7,827 bases of DNA from the NCBI GenBank assembly GCA_050942555.1, contig JBMNNN010000098.1, positions 1 through 7,827 of the forward strand. The letters run 5' to 3'. The notes under the pieces are model-generated. The model was not told the origin of the DNA. It saw nothing but the letters and a program-made list of their open reading frames with translations, and did no database searches. Below, piece after piece: positions 5,129-7,827 of the stretch (the first letter of the stretch is position 1; the number at the start of each line of letters is the position of its first letter). This stretch comes from JAAYXU01 sp050942555. GTDB taxonomy: Bacteria > Bacillota > Clostridia > Christensenellales > UMGS416. A program made the position numbers and the translations under genes.

Positions 5129-5959
5129 ATGTACGTGAGTGTGTGGTCCAATTACTTCTACGGCCTCGGTATGACGCCCGAGGAGAAGATCGACACGATG
5201 GCCCGCTGCGGCCTGGGGCACTCGGAGCTGTCCAGCGAGGACGGCGCGGAGCTCCTCGGGCGGGGCGATCCGCTGAAAACCGGACGCGCCTTCCGGGAAA
5301 TGGCCGACGACTGCGGCGTCCGTATTCCGCAGGGGCATCTCGACCTTGGCGCCGATATCAGCCTGAGGGAGACGGTCGAATCGCTCAAGGCGTGGCTGGA
5401 CCTCTTCCTGGCCATAGGCGTGCGGGCCTGCGTGCTCCACTACGGGAAAGGGCCCCTCGCAGGCGAAGCGCCCGAGTTGCATATAGAAGAGCGCGCCCGC
5501 GCCCTGCGGGAGCTCACCGGACATATCGCGGGGAGCGATGCGTGCATCTGTCTGGAGAATCTCCGCTACCCCCACGACAGCACCTGCGGCGCGCTGCTGT
5601 CGCTCATCGAAGCGGCCGGGGGCGAGCATCTGGGAATATGCCTGGACACCGGCCACCTGAACCTTGCCGGGGGCGATCCCGCCCGGTTCGTGACCGAAGC
5701 CGGGCCGTGGCTGCGCGCGCTCCATATCGCCGATAACGAGGGCGCGGCCGATCAGCATATGCTGCCCTACGGACGCGGCACCGTCCCCTGGGAACCGTTC
5801 CTCAAAGCGTTGGGCGCGAGCGGCTACGACGGGCTCTTTAATTTCGAGATACCCGGAGAAACCCATGTGCCCATGGAGATCCGGGTGGCGAAGCTCAGGT
5901 ATATACTGGAGATGGCCGATTATATGGCCAGGATCGGGGGGTTCCGTCTGGAGCGGTAG
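5129..5959 (+). CDS. Sugar phosphate isomerase/epimerase family TIM-barrel protein
   Basis: This is a 276-residue protein with the ATG at 5129 and GGAGG six bases upstream. An in-frame ATG at 5090 lies inside the previous gene and has no SD. The xylose-isomerase-like/AP-endonuclease-2 fold is shown by GVRIPQGHLDLG (63-74), a metal-ligand Glu in CLENL (141-145, E143), CLDTGHLNLAGGDP (171-184, D173 and H176), LHIADN (198-203, H199), D208-Q-H210, GRGTVPWEPFLKAL (215-228) and FNFEIPGE (237-244, E240). These are the usual divalent-metal ligands of the superfamily, all intact. Members isomerise or epimerise sugars, inosose or hydroxypyruvate-type substrates; endonuclease IV shares the fold, but a sugar substrate is the more likely reading. 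It sits 14 bases after ThpR-DUF3006 and 19 bases before the kinase-like gene, so it is operonic. The exact substrate is unknown. Confidence 0.88.
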   Translation: MYVSVWSNYFYGLGMTPEEKIDTMARCGLGHSELSSEDGAELLGRGDPLKTGRAFREMADDCGVRIPQGHLDLGADISLRETVESLKAWLDLFLAIGVRACVLHYGKGPLAGEAPELHIEERARALRELTGHIAGSDACICLENLRYPHDSTCGALLSLIEAAGGEHLGICLDTGHLNLAGGDPARFVTEAGPWLRALHIADNEGAADQHMLPYGRGTVPWEPFLKALGASGYDGLFNFEIPGETHVPMEIRVAKLRYILEMADYMARIGGFRLER

Positions 5960-5978
5960 GGCGGTGGGAAATCAGGGC

Positions 5979-6512
5979 ATGAAGAAAGCAATATACGTCA
6001 TTACCGGTGTAATGGCGTCGGGAAAATCTACCGTAGCGGAATTGCTGTCACGTAGCCTTGAAAGGTGCGTGCATCTTCGGGGCGATGTGTTTCGGAAGAT
6101 GATCGTAACCGGCAGAGAAGATATGTGCGAGAATCCGAGCGCCGAGGCACTGAGTCAGCTCGATATGAGGTATGCGATTGCCGCGAAAGCCGCCATAACG
6201 TATTACGAGTACGGGTTTTCGGTTGTCGTACAGGATAATTTTCTCGGTGAAAAGCTTTTGTATTTCGTCGAGCTTCTGGGGCGGTGTACGAAATATGTGA
6301 TCGTACTCAATCCCGATCTGGGCGCGATAAAGCAGCGGGAACAAAACAGGGCCAAGAAAGGGTATGTCGGTTTTTCAGCGGAAAGCCTTTACAGGACTTT
6401 CCTTAATGAAACCCCGAGAATCGGTCTATGGCTTGATACCTCGAAACTGTCTGCAGAAGAAACGGTCGGTGAAATACGAAAAAGAGCCCATAGCGAAGCG
6501 AGGGTTCAATAA
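5979..6512 (+). CDS. P-loop kinase-like NTPase (AAA_33/Zeta-CPT-type)
   Basis: This is a 177-residue protein. A Walker A motif lies at G10-VMAS-GKST18, right after the first strand (AIYVITG). A possible substrate-binding HLRGDVFRK follows (32-40), then a Walker B-like VVVQDN (82-87, D86), an arginine-rich lid-like KQREQNRAKKG (118-128) and a closing WLDTSKLSAEETVGEI (151-166). This layout resembles small P-loop phosphotransferases such as chloramphenicol phosphotransferase, Zeta-like kinases and AAA_33 proteins, which phosphorylate small molecules or nucleic acid ends. The substrate is not identifiable. The ATG at 5979 is chosen because the P-loop follows at the normal distance. Its SD is weak (GGTGGGAA), and the GTG at 5964 is an alternative. 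GC in counted stretches is about 47-53%, against about 70% in the preceding gene, suggesting acquisition from elsewhere. It is the last gene before a hairpin terminator. Confidence 0.82.
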   Translation: MKKAIYVITGVMASGKSTVAELLSRSLERCVHLRGDVFRKMIVTGREDMCENPSAEALSQLDMRYAIAAKAAITYYEYGFSVVVQDNFLGEKLLYFVELLGRCTKYVIVLNPDLGAIKQREQNRAKKGYVGFSAESLYRTFLNETPRIGLWLDTSKLSAEETVGEIRKRAHSEARVQ

Positions 6513-6535
6513 TCAAATCGATAATCCATCATAAA

Positions 6536-6557
6536 AGGGCGGCCCGCAGGCCGCCCT
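6536..6557. terminator. Hairpin terminator between convergent operons
   Basis: A perfect 9-bp stem (AGGGCGGCC at 6536-6544, GGCCGCCCT at 6549-6557) has a CGCA loop. On the minus strand the stem is followed by TTTTATGATGG, a short U-tract that serves the dehydrogenase gene. On the + strand the following CAACCATTTAATA is only weakly T-rich. It likely ends both convergent units. Confidence 0.8.
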
Positions 6558-6573
6558 CAACCATTTAATAGCG

Positions 6574-7611
6574 TCAACCGAGATCCACGTCGATCGGCTT
6601 GCCCGTATCCATCGACTCGTTGCAGGCAAGCGTGAAGGCCAGCGAGCGCACCGCGTCGGCGTACGGGGAACGGATCGCGGATGCGTCGCCGGTCAGCACC
6701 GCGTCGACGAACGTCCGATCGCACCGAACGCCCGCCAGCCCGTCGTCCTCATACACGCGCTGCGCGCCTCCCCCGGCGGCAAGCGTCCCGTCCCCCTTGA
6801 ACACGAGCCCTTCCCCGCTCTCGCCCGCTTTGGCGAACAGCTTCGCTCTGGAGAGTATATAGTGATCCAGTCGCGCGTCCCGCGCGCCGAACGTGATCTT
6901 GCTGTCCGACGCCTCCGCGCCCTGGGCATAGCAGCCCGTCGCGATCGTCGCCAGCGCGCCGCTCGCAAAGCGTACCGCCGTTACCGACACATCCTCGGTA
7001 TCGTACCCCTCCACGCCGGTCACAAATCCGCGCGCCCCCATCGTAAAGACCGTTTCGGGCTCTCCCAGCATATAGCGGATGAGGTCGAACTGATGGATCG
7101 TCTGCTCGACGATCTGGCCGCCCGACGTGGCCCGCTTCCTCCACCATTCGACGGCGGGGATGCCGCCCACGCGCGCACAGGAGACCAGTACGGTCGGATG
7201 GCTGTCTACGAACTCCCGTGTCGGCGGCACCAGGCTGCTGTAGCGGCACTGGAAACCCGTCGCGGTGATGACGCCCGCCTTCTCGGCCGCGTCGCGGATG
7301 CGACGGGCCAGATCAAGGTCGAGCGCCACCGGCTTCTCGACGAAAAACGGGATGCGCCGGTCGATGAGCTCCATCTCGATCGCGCCGTGCGCGGTAGGCG
7401 GCACGCACACGAACACCATGTCGGGCTTCACCGCATCCAGCATGTCTTCGTAGCGGACGAAGGCCCTTCCGCCCGCTTTCTGCGCGAAGCTTTCGGCCCG
7501 CTCGGGAATGAGGTCGCAGAAACCCGCCAGCTCGATGTCGTCGTAATTGAGGAAATGCCTGAGATGGTAGTCGCCGATGCCACCGCATCCGATCATCGCC
7601 AGTTTTTTCAT
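6574..7611 (-). CDS. Gfo/Idh/MocA family NAD(P)-dependent oxidoreductase
   Basis: This is a 345-residue protein. The N-terminal Rossmann domain starts MKKLAMIGCGGIGDYH, with the dinucleotide-binding G8-C-G-G-I-G13. CVPPTAH (69-75) and the family-defining E92-K-P94 (FFVEKPVAL) complete the cofactor half. In the C-terminal domain, WWRKRATSGGQIVEQTIH (156-173) leads to the probable catalytic His173 and then FDLIRYMLGEPE, as in inositol dehydrogenase-like members. The enzyme likely oxidises or reduces a cyclitol or sugar derivative with NAD(P) in the cytoplasm; the substrate is not determined. Length is typical. The ATG at 7611 has AGGAGG six bases upstream, overlapping the stop codon of the upstream isomerase gene. 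The pairing with a TIM-barrel isomerase is typical of inositol and rare-sugar catabolic operons. Confidence 0.93.
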   Translation of the reverse strand: MKKLAMIGCGGIGDYHLRHFLNYDDIELAGFCDLIPERAESFAQKAGGRAFVRYEDMLDAVKPDMVFVCVPPTAHGAIEMELIDRRIPFFVEKPVALDLDLARRIRDAAEKAGVITATGFQCRYSSLVPPTREFVDSHPTVLVSCARVGGIPAVEWWRKRATSGGQIVEQTIHQFDLIRYMLGEPETVFTMGARGFVTGVEGYDTEDVSVTAVRFASGALATIATGCYAQGAEASDSKITFGARDARLDHYILSRAKLFAKAGESGEGLVFKGDGTLAAGGGAQRVYEDDGLAGVRCDRTFVDAVLTGDASAIRSPYADAVRSLAFTLACNESMDTGKPIDVDLG

Positions 7612-7624
7612 GATGCTCCTCCTA
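7612..7624 (-). promoter_or_regulatory. SD overlapping upstream stop codon (coupling site)
   Basis: On the minus strand the sequence reads TAGGAGGAGCATC before the dehydrogenase ATG, so the AG of the TAG stop of the isomerase gene is the start of the AGGAGG SD. Only ten bases lie between stop and start. Ribosomes ending the first gene sit on the next initiation site, favouring coupled translation. Confidence 0.75.
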
Positions 7625-7827
7625 AAGACTGATAATCACGTCCAGCGCATCGGACGTGGAACGGTACAGGTAATCGGGGGTATGGGGCATGACCGGGAGT
7701 TCCGCCGTCAAACAGCCGTCGAATCCGGCGGCGCGCAGCGACGCGACGACCCGGTCCCAGCGGATCGAGCCCTCCAGCAAATTGACAAAATAGCCACGGT
7801 ATCCGCCGGCCCGGAGGAAATCCTTGA
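7622..7827 (-). CDS. Sugar phosphate isomerase/epimerase, C-terminal fragment
   Basis: The window edge cuts this gene; 67 codons before the TAG at 7622-7624 are visible. The translation runs from KDFLRAGGYRGYFVNLLEG through SIRWDRVVASLRAAGFDG and CLTAELP to LDVIISL. The G-x-I-x-W-D/P-x-V-x-x-L-x-x-x-G-F/Y-D-G pattern followed by a Glu on the next strand (AELP) is the usual last quarter of xylose-isomerase-like TIM barrels. The corresponding stretch of the gene at 5129-5959 reads GTVPWEPFLKAL, ASGYDG and FNFEIPGE. The start and most metal ligands lie outside the window. It is the first of the two visible genes in a coupled unit with the downstream dehydrogenase. Confidence 0.8.
   Translation of the reverse strand, partial: KDFLRAGGYRGYFVNLLEGSIRWDRVVASLRAAGFDGCLTAELPVMPHTPDYLYRSTSDALDVIISL

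Noticed and set aside
5123..5866. Minus-strand open frame (247 codons) opposite the TIM-barrel gene
   Set aside because: It is the antisense shadow of a gene with intact metal-ligand motifs; no SD or domain is visible.
6862..7632. Long + strand open frame (256 codons) opposite the dehydrogenase gene
   Set aside because: No SD and no recognisable domain, and the composition is typical of an antisense frame. The opposite strand encodes a complete Gfo/Idh/MocA protein.

Overview
The window is GC-rich chromosomal DNA. Genes have strong AGGAGG-type ribosome binding sites, and there are several short hairpin terminators. The gene content includes LysM repeats, a DUF362 protein with an 8Fe ferredoxin domain, a GH78 rhamnosidase remnant, and sugar isomerase plus Gfo/Idh/MocA genes. 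Together this suggests a high-GC anaerobic Firmicute of the Clostridia, possibly a gut or plant-fibre organism. That is inference from style and content; there is no rRNA or marker gene to settle it.

Layout. Bases 1-398 (+) are the end of a LysM-repeat protein. It converges on a DUF362/ferredoxin gene (451-1623, -) across a shared hairpin terminator. Upstream of the DUF362 gene on the same strand is a decayed GH78 alpha-L-rhamnosidase (1658-2190, -). It keeps only the N-terminal and C-terminal ends, in two different frames, and has lost its catalytic domain. A divergent promoter region (about 2229-2302) separates it from a + strand pair: a GNAT acetyltransferase (2475-2966) and a membrane-anchored family 2 glycosyltransferase (2988-3944). 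The terminator of this pair overlaps the end of the glycosyltransferase coding sequence.

Bases 3956-4191 have no convincing protein gene. On the minus strand they hold a TATAAT box, about 100 nt of unannotated sequence and a textbook intrinsic terminator. This is a candidate small RNA with a pyrimidine-rich, Shine-Dalgarno-complementary stretch.

Next is a + strand operon: a doubtful 56-residue ORF that overlaps the following start by ATGA; a 2H phosphodiesterase (ThpR/LigT family) fused to a DUF3006 domain; a xylose-isomerase-like TIM-barrel protein; and a P-loop kinase-like gene of clearly lower GC. It ends at a shared hairpin terminator (6536-6557) facing a minus-strand pair: a Gfo/Idh/MocA dehydrogenase (6574-7611) and the end of a second TIM-barrel sugar isomerase/epimerase (7622-7827). 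That pair is tightly coupled, with the Shine-Dalgarno overlapping the upstream stop codon. It looks like part of a sugar or polyol (inositol-type) catabolic operon.

The observations most worth following are the candidate sRNA, the ThpR-DUF3006 fusion with its neighbours, and the internally deleted rhamnosidase.
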